A DNA stretch of 64,000 nt, from assembly GCA_037126765.1 (NCBI GenBank), contig JBBCBC010000001.1:27202804-27266803 (forward strand), given 5' to 3'. How positions within the stretch are numbered: the stretch's first letter is position 1; each line of letters opens with the position of its first letter. This stretch comes from Stenogyne calaminthoides. Lineage: Eukaryota; Streptophyta; Magnoliopsida; Lamiales; Lamiaceae. The notes beneath the pieces were generated by a model. It had not been told where the DNA came from and made no database searches. It saw only the letters and a program-made list of their open reading frames with translations. This document shows positions 45,086 to 56,443 of this stretch, piece after piece. The position numbers and the translations under genes are program-made.

Positions 45086-46152
45086 ATCCGACAACTTAGT
45101 GGCAGTGAGATCCTCATCACACTGGGTGATGCTACGAGAGTGGCAGCTGAAGCAGTGGGAGAAGTGCACCTGTCTTTTGAAGACAGAGTTCTAATTTTAA
45201 GAGATGTTCTTTATGTTCCACTTTTAGAAAGAATTCACTTTCAGTTTCTAAAATTCTGTTAATAGACACTTAGTTTCTTCTAATAAGAATGAAATCATTT
45301 CTTGAAATGATGAGTGTATCTGTTATGGGACATTGATGGAAAATCTCTATACAATTAACTGTGCACACCACTCACGAAATGCATCCTATAACACATCAAC
45401 TGTTTCCGATAAAAGAAAATGTGAACGAGACACTTCTATGGCATCTAAGATTGGGACATATTAATCCAAAGAGGATCCAAAGGTTGGTAGAAGTAGGTTC
45501 ACTGGAGTCTCTCCAAGTTGAACCAATTCCAACCTGCGAATCATGTTTGGAGGGTAAAATGACCAAGAGGGCATTCGGAGCCAAGGGGAATAGAGCCAAA
45601 GAAGTGTTAGAAATCGTTCACACAGATGTATGTGGTCCAATGTCAACCAAAGCAAGAGGAGATTATGAGTATTTCGTCACTTTTATTGATGACTACTCAA
45701 GGTACGGTTATATTTTCCTTATGAAGCATAAATCTGAGACCTTTGAGAAATTCAAAGAATTTAAGGCTCAAGCAGAGAATCATAGGGAAAAACGTATCAA
45801 GTCTCTACGTTCCGATCGTGGGGGCGAATACCTCAGCGATGAGTTTTTGAACTACTTGTCTGATGAAGGGATTGCATCCCAGCTAACTGCACCCGGAACC
45901 CCTCAACAAAATGGGGTTGCAGAGCGAAGAAATAGAACTCTTTTGTAAATGGTTAGATCTATGATGAGTTACGCGGATCTTTCCAAGTCGTTCTGGGGTC
46001 ATGCCTTGGAAAAAGCAGCCTACATTCTGAACTTAGTGCCATCCAAATCGGTTCCCAAAACTCCCAAAGAATTGTGGACCGGGCGCAAGCCCAGTTTGAG
46101 ACACATGAAGATTTGGGGTGTCCGCCTCGTGTTGGACAAGGAAGCCCATTAA
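45086..46152 (+). pseudogene. Element A integrase region
   Basis: GAG-pre-integrase LLWHLRLGHINPKRIQRLVE with CESCLEGKMTKR (HHCC zinc site). Catalytic core VHTDVCGPMSTKARGDYEYF, SLRSDRGGEYLSDEF (second Asp present) and APGTPQQNGVAERRNRTLL (Glu present). A stop (TAA) interrupts right after RTLL at 45946-45948. The next frame resumes MVRSMMSYADLSKSFWGHAL to 46152. The core triad is present but the frame is not continuous. Confidence 0.85.
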
Positions 46153-48110
46153 ATTGGATCCTCGATCAGAATTAAGGTTGTTTGTGGGATACCCCGAGGG
46201 AACAAAAGGGTGTATGTTCTATGGTCCCGAAGATCAAAAGGTGGTAATAAGCACCCACTTTAGATTTTTGGAAGAAGACTATATGAACGAAAGAAGACCC
46301 AGAAGTGAGATTACCTTAAATGAGCTAAGGGGGCTAACCTCAGTGCCAAATGTACAAGATGACATACCAAACGACACACTTACACAATCAGAACCTCGTT
46401 GTAGTGGGAGGGTTGTGAAACAGCCCGAGAGATTCATGGGGATAGGAGAGTCCTCGGACTTGATCCCCGGTCAAGACGAATCAGACCCATGGACATATGA
46501 CGAGGCAATCCAAGACAAGGATGTAGTTTCTTGGCAAACAACAATGAAAGCCAAAATGGGTTATATGGATCATACAAGAGTGTGGGAGCTAGTCGAACCA
46601 CTTAATGGGGTCAAACCCATTGGTTGCAAGTGGGTGTACAAGAGAAAAAGAGGACCGGACGGGAAGGTGGAAACCTTCAAGGCAAGACTAAATGGCGAAA
46701 AGGTTATACTTTCGAAAAGAAGGATCGACTATGAGGAAACTTTTTTACCAGTAGCCATCTTCAAGTCCATCCGAATTCTCTTATCGATTCTTCTGCGATC
46801 TCGACTTTGAAATCGGCAAATGGATGTCAAGACGGCTTTCATTTCCTTACGAAGTCTTGATGAAGAGATCTATATGCAACAACCCCAAGGCTTCATTGAA
46901 AAAGTCCAAGAACACCTAGTTTGTAAGCTCATGAAGTCCATTTACGGACTCAAACAGGCATCCAGAGCTTGGAACCAATATTTTGATCATGTTATAAAGT
47001 CTTATGGGTTTGATCAAAACGCGAGTTCAAAAGTTGTGTGTAAAAAAGCGTGTCGGAGCGCATTGGTATTCTTAGTACTATAAGTAGGCGACATTACGAT
47101 CATCGGGAACGATGTAAAGGTATTATCGGGCGTAAGGGGCATGGCTTTCAAAAGCAGTTTGATATGAAGGACTTAGGGGAAGCCGCACATCCTTGGGATC
47201 AAGATCACTTTCGAGATCGTAAAAAAAAGATGATAAGCATTGTCATGAAGCTTCATACATAGACAACTTGTCTTGAAGCGATTCATCATCACGAGATTCG
47301 AAAGGCTTCGTACCTTTCGGACATGGAATCCATCTATACAAGAAAATGTGCCCTAAGACCTGGGTGATAGATGACATGAAAGGCATTGCATATGCTTGAC
47401 TATCGGAAGCCTTATGTATGCAATCTTTGTGTCTGAGACCGGATATTTGCTTTGCTTAGTTGGTATGGTGGCAAGATATCAAAGTAACCCGGGGAAAGAA
47501 ATTGAATGGCGATTAAAAACATTACGAAGTATCCGAAAAGAACTCGGGATAGAATGTTAATTTATCGATCGAGATAGTCTAATCCCCATCGGCTACACGG
47601 ACTCGGTTTTCCAATCGGACTTAGATTCGGAAAATCTACCTCCCGTTAGTGTGTTTTGCATGGGGGAGGAGCCATGACATGGAGAAGCGTCAAGCAAAAT
47701 CGTCGCAGATTCTACCATGGAAGCGAATATGTAGTAACTTGCGAGGCGGCGAAAAAGCGGTTTGGCTCAAGAACTTCCTAGTGGACATGAATGTAGTTTG
47801 AATTTGCCCGTGGAGAATCACATTTTTATTGTGACAATCTTGGGAAGCGATTTGCAAATTCAAAGGAACCAAGAGCCCACAAGGCCAACAAACACATTGA
47901 AAGGAAATACCATCTTATACGAGATATATCGTTAAGAGAGGAGATATAAATTGGCAAAGATAGCGTCGAAGACAACCTGGCCGTCCATTCACAAAGTGCG
48001 CCTCTGAATACATTCGAGACATGTGGAAGGAATGGGTGTCAAGACCGTTTGCCAATCTGCTTTGAGTATAAGTGGGAGAAATTATTAGGTTAGGTGTGGC
48101 GACATTAGAT
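46118..48110 (+). pseudogene. Element A reverse transcriptase and RNase H, active site destroyed
   Basis: RT palm: KPIGCKWVYKRKRGPDGKVE, RIDYEETFLPVA, MDVKTAFI, EEIYMQQPQGFIEKV, IYGLKQASRAWNQYFDHVIK. The catalytic YVDD position reads stop-V-G-D (about 47080-47093) in a FLVL.VGDITIIGNDVK context, so both the Tyr and the first Asp are lost. RNase H is a remnant: IGYTDSVFQSDLDS at about 47595-47640 and CEAAKKAVWLKNFLVDMNVV at about 47735-47800. Positions 47080-48110 have the altered CAG/CTG signature. Confidence 0.82.
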
Positions 48111-48170
48111 GTCACGTATTAGGAACTACACGAGATCATCTTTGTAGTATAAAAAAGGACTTTGAGTGTA

Positions 48171-48180
48171 AGTGGGAGAT
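48171..48180 (+). promoter_or_regulatory. Element A polypurine tract
   Basis: agtgggagat immediately before TGTTGGGATTATC. Confidence 0.85.
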
Positions 48181-50028
48181 TGTTGGGATTATCTTTGGAA
48201 AGTATGCTTTTACTTTGTATAATCAAAAGCCTAATTTCGGACTTATTCTTGAAATAAATTGTTTATCATCGATGCTTTAAATATCATTGAATGTTACATA
48301 TATTTACTGCATAACTGTTCAATAAATAGTATGTGTTACATTGTAGTTAATTTAGTGATACCAGATCACAGAAGATTAAATTAACAGTCCCTTGTGACCA
48401 AAGTACACCATTCACGACCTAGATGGAAATGAACAATCCATCGTGAAAGGTTGAAGTGTAAGGCTCAGATTGGCTTATCTTGACCAAGAGATTACACTAG
48501 TGCATGGTGATGCCTTTGAATAGGACCTCTGGGAGGACAAACTCTTGAACTGAACAAGGAAAAATTAGACCTCAGTGGTTCGTTATTTCTTAATCTTCGT
48601 CCCTTAAATAGGATCATGTGTGGTTGGTAACTATTGCTTTGACTTATCATGGGTAGAGAATCAACGAGATTCAATACTTTTTACATTTTGTTCAATATTA
48701 TTGGTCACATGTGATTGCTAAGATTTAATCTGGGAGGAGAATCGTGTGCAAAATGCACATTGTTCGATTTGCCCCTTGGGAGGTTCATAAGCTTTATCAT
48801 ACCAAATCTTGCAAGTGGAACTAGTTTCCGTTATGGATAATAATGTTGAACCGCTTCGTAACCAAGGACAAAAGATATTAATTAATGGAAAGCTATTTTC
48901 AATGGCTTGAATTAATTAATGGGCTAGATAATCTTAAACACGAGAAATAATAACAAGGAGCCATATTGACCGTAATATGGGTTAAGATGGATAGTCTTGA
49001 TATTAATTATGTAGTGGGATTAATTAATATTTATGGGCTTGAATAATATTGTGGCTCAATATTGATAATTCAAGATCCATTGACAGTCCAATCTTAATTC
49101 TCCTAAAGGCCCCCCTAGTAGCCCAACATAAAGTCCAATAACTGAAAAAGGTGTTTAAAAATAAAATAAATTTTGTTGCATATTTTTTCTCAAAATTTCG
49201 AAAATTATGGATTAAAAGGGGAGAAAGATTTTCTTTGAATTTTGTTATGGAATGAAGATATGTATTCTTGGAATACAAGATTATCTCATTAAATTAAAGA
49301 AATCTCCCACTTAGTTATCCATATAGTATATTTCAAAAATCTTGAAATATAAAGGGCAAGAAAGATTTTCTTGATTTTCTTGAAAAGATATTATGAAAGA
49401 TATGTATTTCTTGAAATACAAGAATATCTCATAAACTCAAGAAGATCCAAATCTTGGAATCTTGTTCCCTATATTTTTCGAAAATATTCCATAACAAAGA
49501 GGAGTTGGGATTTTTGTGGAATATTTTAATTATGGAGAAAAGAATATATGAGATATATTCAAGATTTCTTGGAGATCAAGAAAAAGATTTTCCCATATTA
49601 TTTTATCCCAAATTTTCGACCAACACCCTCTATAAATAGGGGATGAGTGTTACATTCCCAAGTACAATTCCATGTGCTGGAAAAATTAGTAAATCCACAA
49701 AGGTGGTGCAACAAAGTTTATTTTCCTTTTGTTAATTGTTCGCTAGCATCCTACCACCGGATTGTCGAGCAAGGATTAAGGGAATACTTGAGAAGGTTTT
49801 TCGGTGTGTTTAACCAACGAGGCCATTACCATTCCAAGAGGTATGTTTACGTAAACTCGTAGTAATTCCGCATGCGTAGGATTTACGTGAACTAATTATA
49901 TGCATGATTTGTTGTTGAATTATTAATTGAATTAATATAGGATTAATTCATGCTAGTAATAATTATCAGAATTAAATTTGTATTTAAATATTTATCCCGA
50001 ATAGATCCGTGCAACTTATTCCCCAACA
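48181..50028 (+). repeat. Element A 3' LTR
   Basis: 1848 bp, full length, TGTTGGG to CCCCAACA. TATA box TATAAATA at 49631-49638. It abuts the inverted LTR of element B with no intervening base. Confidence 0.9.
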
Positions 50029-51772
50029 GTTGGGGAATAGGGTGCCCGGATCTATTCGAGGTGTAATTTAAATACAAATTTAAATTGATTTAATTATTAC
50101 TAGCATGAATTAATCCTACATTAATTCAAATAACAATTAAATCACAACAACATATCATGCGCACAAAATTGCCACGTAAATTCTACACATGCGGAATTCT
50201 AGGAGTTACGTAAGGCATACCTTTTGGCGGATTGAACGGTAAGAGAACAGTTGCAAAAACCCAACGACCTTCTCTAGTATTCCCAAGTCCTTATTTGATA
50301 TCCCGATAGTAGGATCTGCTTCAAATAATTTAACAAAAGGAAAAGAAAAATTTGTTGCACACAATTGAAATTTTTCGAAAAAACACAAATTGTCGACTCT
50401 TCAAAATATTTGATATTTTATCGACGCTGATATTTTTTCGAAAAATCAATTTATGTGTTGTGTTGGGGATGAAAAAATCACCCCCTATTTATAGATACAA
50501 GGGGGGGACGAAAATTTGTGTTTATTAAGGTTAGGGAAATTTATTTGTATCTTCTCAAGATACAATCTTGAACATATCTCATATATTCTATTTCCATAAT
50601 AATCACAAAATATCTTTTCTTTACATATCTATGAGATTTTCGAAAATCTCCAAGAATAAAGAATCAAGATTTAATTTCTTGAATTTATGGGATAATCTTG
50701 TGTTCCAAGAATACTTATCTTTTTCCATAAAATCTTTTCAAGAAAATCAAGAAAATCTTTTCCTCTTCTTTACTCTAAATTTTCGAAAAAAATAAGAAAA
50801 AATAGGCAACAATATTTCTTTTATTTTAATCACCTTTTCAGTTATTGGAATTTATCTTTGGACTACTAAATGGGCCTTTAGGAGAATTAAGATTGGATTT
50901 TCCAATGGACCTTGAATTATCAATATTGAACCACAATATTATTCAAGTCCATTAATATTAATTAATCTCACTACATAATTAATATTGCACTATCCATCTC
51001 AACCCATATTACTGTAATATGGCTCCCGATTATTATTTCCCGTGTTTAAGATTATCTAGTCCATTAATTAATTCAAGCCACTGAAAAGCTTTATATTAAT
51101 TAATATCAACTCAACATTATTATCCATATCGGAAACTAATTCCACTTGCAAGATTTGGTATGATAAAACTTCTGAGCCCACCAAGGGGACAAATCACGCA
51201 AGACTCTCCAAGCACACGATTCTCTGTATTAATTTAGCAATCGTCATGTAATTAATATTATTGCCCAAGATATAAGGTATCGAAGTTGCAATGATTCTCT
51301 TCCCAGCATAAGTCAAAACAATAATTATTAATCACACACAATCCTTATTAAGTGACAGAGATTAAGAAATAACGAACCACTGAGGTCTAATTCTTCTATA
51401 TTCAGTACTGGAGAATTTATCCTCATGTAGGTCCTATTCAGTGCATCATAATGCACTAGTGTAATCTCTTGGTCAAGACAAACCAATCTGAGCCTTACAC
51501 TTCAACCTTTCACGATGGATTGTTCATTTCCATCTAGGTTGTGAATTTGTACTTGTTTACAAGGAATTGCTAATGTGATCTTCTGTGATCTGGTATCACC
51601 ACATTAACTACAATGTAACACGTACTGTTTATGGAACAATAATGCAGTAAATATATATAACATTCAATCATATTTAAAGCAACAGTGATATATAATTTAA
51701 TTTCAGTAAATAAGACAGAAATTCAATTTGGTTATACATAGTAAAAGTATACTTTCTAGTATAACCCCAACA
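50029..51772 (-). repeat. Element B 3' LTR
   Basis: Minus-strand start TGTTGGGGTTATACTAG at 51772. The end at 50029 lacks the last base of the expected ...CCCCAACA on that strand. TATA box (plus tatttata) at 50486-50493. Similar to the A LTR but about 100 bp shorter. Confidence 0.87.
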
Positions 51773-52579
51773 ATCTCCCACTTATACTCAAAGTCTGCTT
51801 TTAAGTATACTACAACACGTCTCGTGTTCTACGTGACATCTAATGTCACCTACACGAACCTAATAATATTTCTCCCACTTATACTCAAAGCAAATTGGCG
51901 ACGCACTTGATAAACATTCCTTCCACACGTCTCTCGAATGTATTCTGAGAGACAGACACTTTATGAAAGGATTAACTAGGTTATTCTCTGATGCGGTCTT
52001 CGCCACCTCTTCATCTCCTCTCTTAACAATTTCTCGTCAAATATTTATTTTCTTCAATGTGCTTGTTTGACTCATGGACTCTTGGTTCCCTTGAATTTGC
52101 AACTACCCATAGCATATATTGCTAGACAAATTCGGAACTCCATCCAAGTCCACTAAGAAGATCTAGAGCCAAACTGGTTCCTTCACTGCTTCACAAGCAG
52201 CTACTTACCCGGCTTCCATGGTTGAGTCAGTGATTCATTTCTGCTTCACACTCGTCCATTTCATGGCTACTCTTCCCAAATGAAAGCACACTATCTGAGG
52301 TAGATAGTTTCTGGAATCTATGTCTGATTGGAAATTTGAGTCTATATACCCTATGGTAATTAAACTGTCTGATTGATAAACCAACATTCTATCCCGAGTT
52401 CTTTTCAGATACTTCAGAATGTTTTTAACTGCAGTCCAATGTTCTTTCCCTGGGTTACTCTAATATCTTGCTATCATGCCAACGATAAAGCAGATATCCG
52501 GTCTCGTGCACAGCATTGCATACATAAGGCTTCCGATAGGCAAAGCATTCCTTTCATGTCATCTATCTCTTTTTGTGTC

Positions 52580-53400
52580 TTAGGACACATTTCCTTGGAT
52601 AGATGGATTCCATGTCAGAAGGATACAAAACCCATTCTTGGAATCCTGCATGCTGAATCGCTTCAAGACAGTATCTATGTATGAAGCTTTCGATAAGCCG
52701 ATCATCCTTTTCTTACGATCTCTAGTGATCTTGATCCCAAGAATGTGACCGGCTTTCCCTAAGTCCTTCATATCAAATTGTTTTGACAGCCATGCCCTGA
52801 CGTTCGACAACACCTTTACATCATTCCCGATGAGCAGAATATCGTGCACGTATAGTACTAAGAATACCAAGGCAGTTCCGACATGCTTCTTGTACACACA
52901 ACTCTCGAAACTATTTTGATCAAAACCGTAGGATTTTATAACCTGATCAAAACATTGATTCCAAGTACGGGATAATTGGTTTAGTCCGTAGAGGACTTCT
53001 TGAGCTTGCAAACCAGATGATCTTGGCCTTTTTCAACGAAGCCTTTGAGTTGTTGCATATAGATTTCTTCTTCAAGACTTCCATTAAGGAAAGTTGTCTT
53101 GACATCCATTTGCCAGATCTCAAAATCTAAATGTGAAACTATCGACAAGAGAATACGAATAGACTTAAGCATAGTTATAGGCGAAAAGGTCTCCTCATAA
53201 TCGATCCCCTTCTTTCTGAGTATATCCTTTTGCCACAAGTCTAGCCTTGAAGGTCTCAACCTTCCCGTCTGATCCTCTTTTTCTCTTGTATACCCACTTG
53301 CATCCAATGAGTTTTACCCCATTAAGTGGTTCGACTAGCTCCCACACTTTATTGTGATCCATTGAACCCATTTTGGCTTCCATTGTTGTTTGCCAAGAAT
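52580..53400 (-). pseudogene. Element B reverse transcriptase, YVDD changed to YVHD
   Basis: Minus-strand frames: NKVWELVEPLNGVKLIGCKW, VYKRKRGSDGKVETFKARLV, KGIDYEETFSPITMLKSIRI, QMDVKTTFLNGSLEEEIYMQ, LSRTWNQCFDQVIKSYGFDQ, then LVLYVHDILLIGNDVKVLS at about 52835-52860. The second catalytic Asp pair is YVHD instead of YVDD, so activity should be lost. Frames are broken at about 53000 and 53220. Confidence 0.87.
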
Positions 53401-53649
53401 TTGCATCCTTGTGTTGTATCGGCTCGTTGTAGGACTAGGGGTCTAATTCATTATCACCGGGGACCAAGTCCGTGGACTCTCCTATCCCCATGAATCACTC
53501 AGGTTGTCTAACAACCCTCCCACTACGACGAGATTCCGGTTGTGTAAGCATTTCACTTGGTATGTCAACTTATACAGTTGGCATTGGGGTTTGGCCCCTT
53601 TTAGCTTGTCTAAGGTAATCTCACTTTTGGGCTTTCTTTCGTTCACATA

Positions 53650-54569
53650 GTCTTCTTACAAAAATCTAAAGTGTTTACTGATTACGACTCTCTGATCTTC
53701 GGGACCATAGAACTTGCACCCTTTCGTTCCCTCCGGGTACCCTATAAATAGCCTTAATTCTGAACATGGATCCAATTTATCGGTTTCCGTGTCCAACACA
53801 TATGTCGAACACCTACAGATTCTCATGTGTCTCAAACTGGGCTTGCGCCCGGTCCACAATTTTCTAGGGGTTTTGGGAACCGATTTGGATGACACCAAGT
53901 TTAGAATGTAAGCCGCTGTGACCCCAAAATGATTTGGATAGATCCGCATAACTCATCATTGATCTGACCATTTCTAAAAGAGTTATGTTTCTTCATTCTG
54001 CAACCCCGTTTGTTGAGGGGTTCCGAGTGCAGTCAACTAGGATACAATCCCTTCATCTGACAGGTGGTTCAAAAATTCATCATTGAGGTATTTGCCTCCA
54101 CGATCAGATCGTAGAAACTTGATACTCTTTTCTCTATGATTCTCTGCTTGAGCCTTAAATTCTTTGAATTTATCAAAGGTCTCAAATTTATGCTTCATAA
54201 GGAAAATGTACCCATATCTCATAACCTCCTCTTGCTTTGATTGATATTTGACCACACACGTCAGTGTGAACGATTTCTAACACTTCTTTGGCTCTATTCC
54301 CCTTGGCTCCTAATGCCCTCTTGGTCATTTTACCCTCCAAACATGATTCACAAGTTTGGAAATGGTTCAACTCGGAGAGACTCCAATGAACAATCTTGAA
54401 CCAACCTTTGGATCCTCTTTGGATTAATATGACCTAGCCTTAGATGCCATATAAGTGTCTCGTTCACGTCTGCTGAACGTTTCCTTTTATTACTTGAAAT
54501 AGTCGATGTGTTATAGGATGTATTTTGCAAGTGGTGTGCACAGTTAATAGTATAGAGATTGTTCGACAA
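53650..54569 (-). pseudogene. Element B integrase region
   Basis: ETLIWHLRLGHINPKRIQRL; CESCLEGKMTKRALGAKGNR; EIVHTDVCGQISIKARGGYE; FLRSDRGGKYLNDEFLNHLS (SDRGG with Lys where Glu is usual); then ILNLVSSKSVPKTPRKLWTG and PSLRHMRICRCSTYVLD. Relative to A it has a rearranged stretch near 54230 (KYQSKQEEVMRYGYIF). Frames are broken, so not functional. Confidence 0.83.
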
Positions 54570-54759
54570 CGTTCCATGACAGATAAACTCATCATTTTGA
54601 GCAATGGTAACAACTTTATTAAAAGTAACCGAATATCCATCATTAAAGAATTTTAGAAACTAAAATCAAATTCTTTCTAAAACCTAGAACGTAAAGAACA
54701 TCCCTCAAAACTAAAATTCTATCACTAAAAGATAGATGTACTTCTCCCACTGCTTTAAG

Positions 54760-54941
54760 CACTACTTACGTAGCACTGCAGTACCTGCTACTCATGTAGC
54801 ACTGTAGTAACCGCTACTTACGTAGAATTGCAATAACCGTAAATCACGTAGCATTGCAATAACCGTTACTTACGTAGCATTGCAATATCTGCTACTTACG
54901 TAGCATTGCAATAACTGCTACTTTCATAACATTGCCCATGG
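54760..54941 (-). repeat. 26-bp minisatellite inside element B pol
   Basis: Seven imperfect head-to-tail units of gctacttacgtagcattg + caataacc (26 bp), each with the palindrome tacgta or a variant. Element A has only one related word at the homologous place (gatgctacgagagtggcagc, about 45128). The unit length is not a multiple of three, so the array destroys the frame. Confidence 0.85.
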
Positions 54942-54989
54942 AGATGATGGTCTCACTCCCACTAAATCGTTGAATTATCCAGAATCCTT

Positions 54990-55500
54990 GAAACATTGAA
55001 ACAAACATGATTAGTGGTTCCCGTATCCACTACCCACAAATGGGAGCATACGCCACTAAACAAGTTTCAACAATTAGTGTTTGAGAACCTTTTTAGGTTT
55101 GGGACAGGCTGACCTCCGATGTCTTCCCAGATCACAATTAAGAATTTTCGTTTGTCGGTCTTCTTCTTGACACCTCTTAATGCCATTTTCTACGAGAACA
55201 AATTTTGTATGGCCGTCTGACTTGCTTCACGATTCTGGTGAGTGAAGAATTCGTTAAGATCTATCATAATAGCTGTAATGGTTTTCAAGTCCTGGTGTCG
55301 GTATTGCAACACATCTGACGTTGTAGTCAAGATGATACACTTAGCCATTTTATTGGATCTCAACCATTGCTTACGATATTACTTATTTTCCTCGCAATCG
55401 TAGTCTCAGCGAGTCTAGGTTCGTCAATGACTGACTTATGCGATTGCATGGTCAAGACAATAAATAATTTCCAATCTATATAGTTTCCTATACAACTCTA
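54990..55500 (-). pseudogene. Element B gag/protease remnant
   Basis: Minus-strand fragments: ...TYIDWK near 55480 (compare NYIDWK in A), and near 55050 a TLIVETCLVAY-like and WVVDTG.T protease start (gggtagtggatacggga). The zinc knuckle and linker are decayed. No frame of useful length remains. Confidence 0.6.
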
Positions 55501-56443
55501 TTGACTTTAAGTATATTACTAGTGGATTAAAAGGTTGCGACATGTTGTACTGAAAATAAACATACATCTTGTGTTAATATCAGGATTAACACAAGAAGAA
55601 TCACATAATTCGATCACTTGAATCATATTAAAATCTCCAAAAAAAAAAAGAAAAAAAAAAGAACATGTATCTGCCAACATCTCAAAACAGTTTAAATGAG
55701 CCACGTGGGGTGGGTCATCATTTAAACACATTCAAGCAGGTGACAAACAAGAACAGTTACAAACCTTTAATTCAAAATTAATAGTTGGCTCCCACTTGAC
55801 CAATATAAAATTGACAGGGACTTCAGGGAAGTATATGCAAATCAATTTTATACCTAAGTAATAGTCATGATTAAATACAGAATTATTATTTCGTTTTGAA
55901 CTAGCCTCGTGGGGAGGGTCATCATCGCCACTAATAATAACCCACAATCATCCTATGGAATTCATTCATGTGAAAGCTAACTTTTGGCCGTCCCGTGGGG
56001 GGAATTTCTCCAAAAGAATTCACAAATAAATAAATTATGGAGGTCAAAGATTAATTCAATTTTATTATCCGGAATAAAATTGTCAATTAATCATTTAAGC
56101 ATACTTAGTAATTTTTCAATTTGAGATTTTTCATTGAACAATTCTCATGCAAACATATTTAAATAAATTAAATTAAGCATAAGAAAATAAACAACAAACA
56201 TAAAAACAAAAATTAAACACATATTGGGCACATATATCCAATTGTCACGGTTTAATTTCTTCTTTGTCTTGAACTTGAGAAATCGTTCGTCTTCAACCTA
56301 AGATCTAGACTAGTCTATTACATTGAATAAATCAAATAGCCTAATCTACTAATGAATTTTCTCACGAGAAAAACGAATTCGAACGAGTCGAATTAAAAAC
56401 CATACAATCATAAGCATGAATTAATTAAAACATTAAATTACCA
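55500..56443 (-). other. Element B leader
   Basis: Inverted homologue of A leader positions about 42970-44380, lacking the GC-rich island. ORFs 55519-55731 and 55732-55947 correspond to A ORFs 44171-44359 and 43954-44145. Conserved frame is poor, so I read this as untranslated. Confidence 0.65.

Larger units (their letters stand above)
41573..50028 (+). mobile_element. Ty1/copia element A (second family), 5' LTR truncated
   Basis: Partial 5' LTR 41573-42864, PBS 42867, internal region, PPT 48171-48180 and a full 3' LTR 48181-50028 (1848 bp, TGTTGGGATTATC to CCCCAACA). The 5' LTR lacks its first roughly 556 bp. The remaining 1292 bp align end to end with the 3' LTR. It carries gag with a zinc knuckle, protease, integrase and RT, all damaged. 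It is distinct in sequence from the SIRE-type element. The lineage may be Tork/Angela/TAR-like, but I cannot place it. Confidence 0.85.
50029..56443 (-). mobile_element. Ty1/copia element B, minus orientation, same family as A, 5' end missing
   Basis: 3' LTR 50029-51772 (1744 bp), PPT (plus atctcccact) at 51773-51782, then pol and gag on the minus strand up to a leader that stops at 56443, where LTR C begins. The leader matches element A to about A position 42970, so the PBS and 5' LTR of B are not in the window. They may lie beyond element C. Confidence 0.83.
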
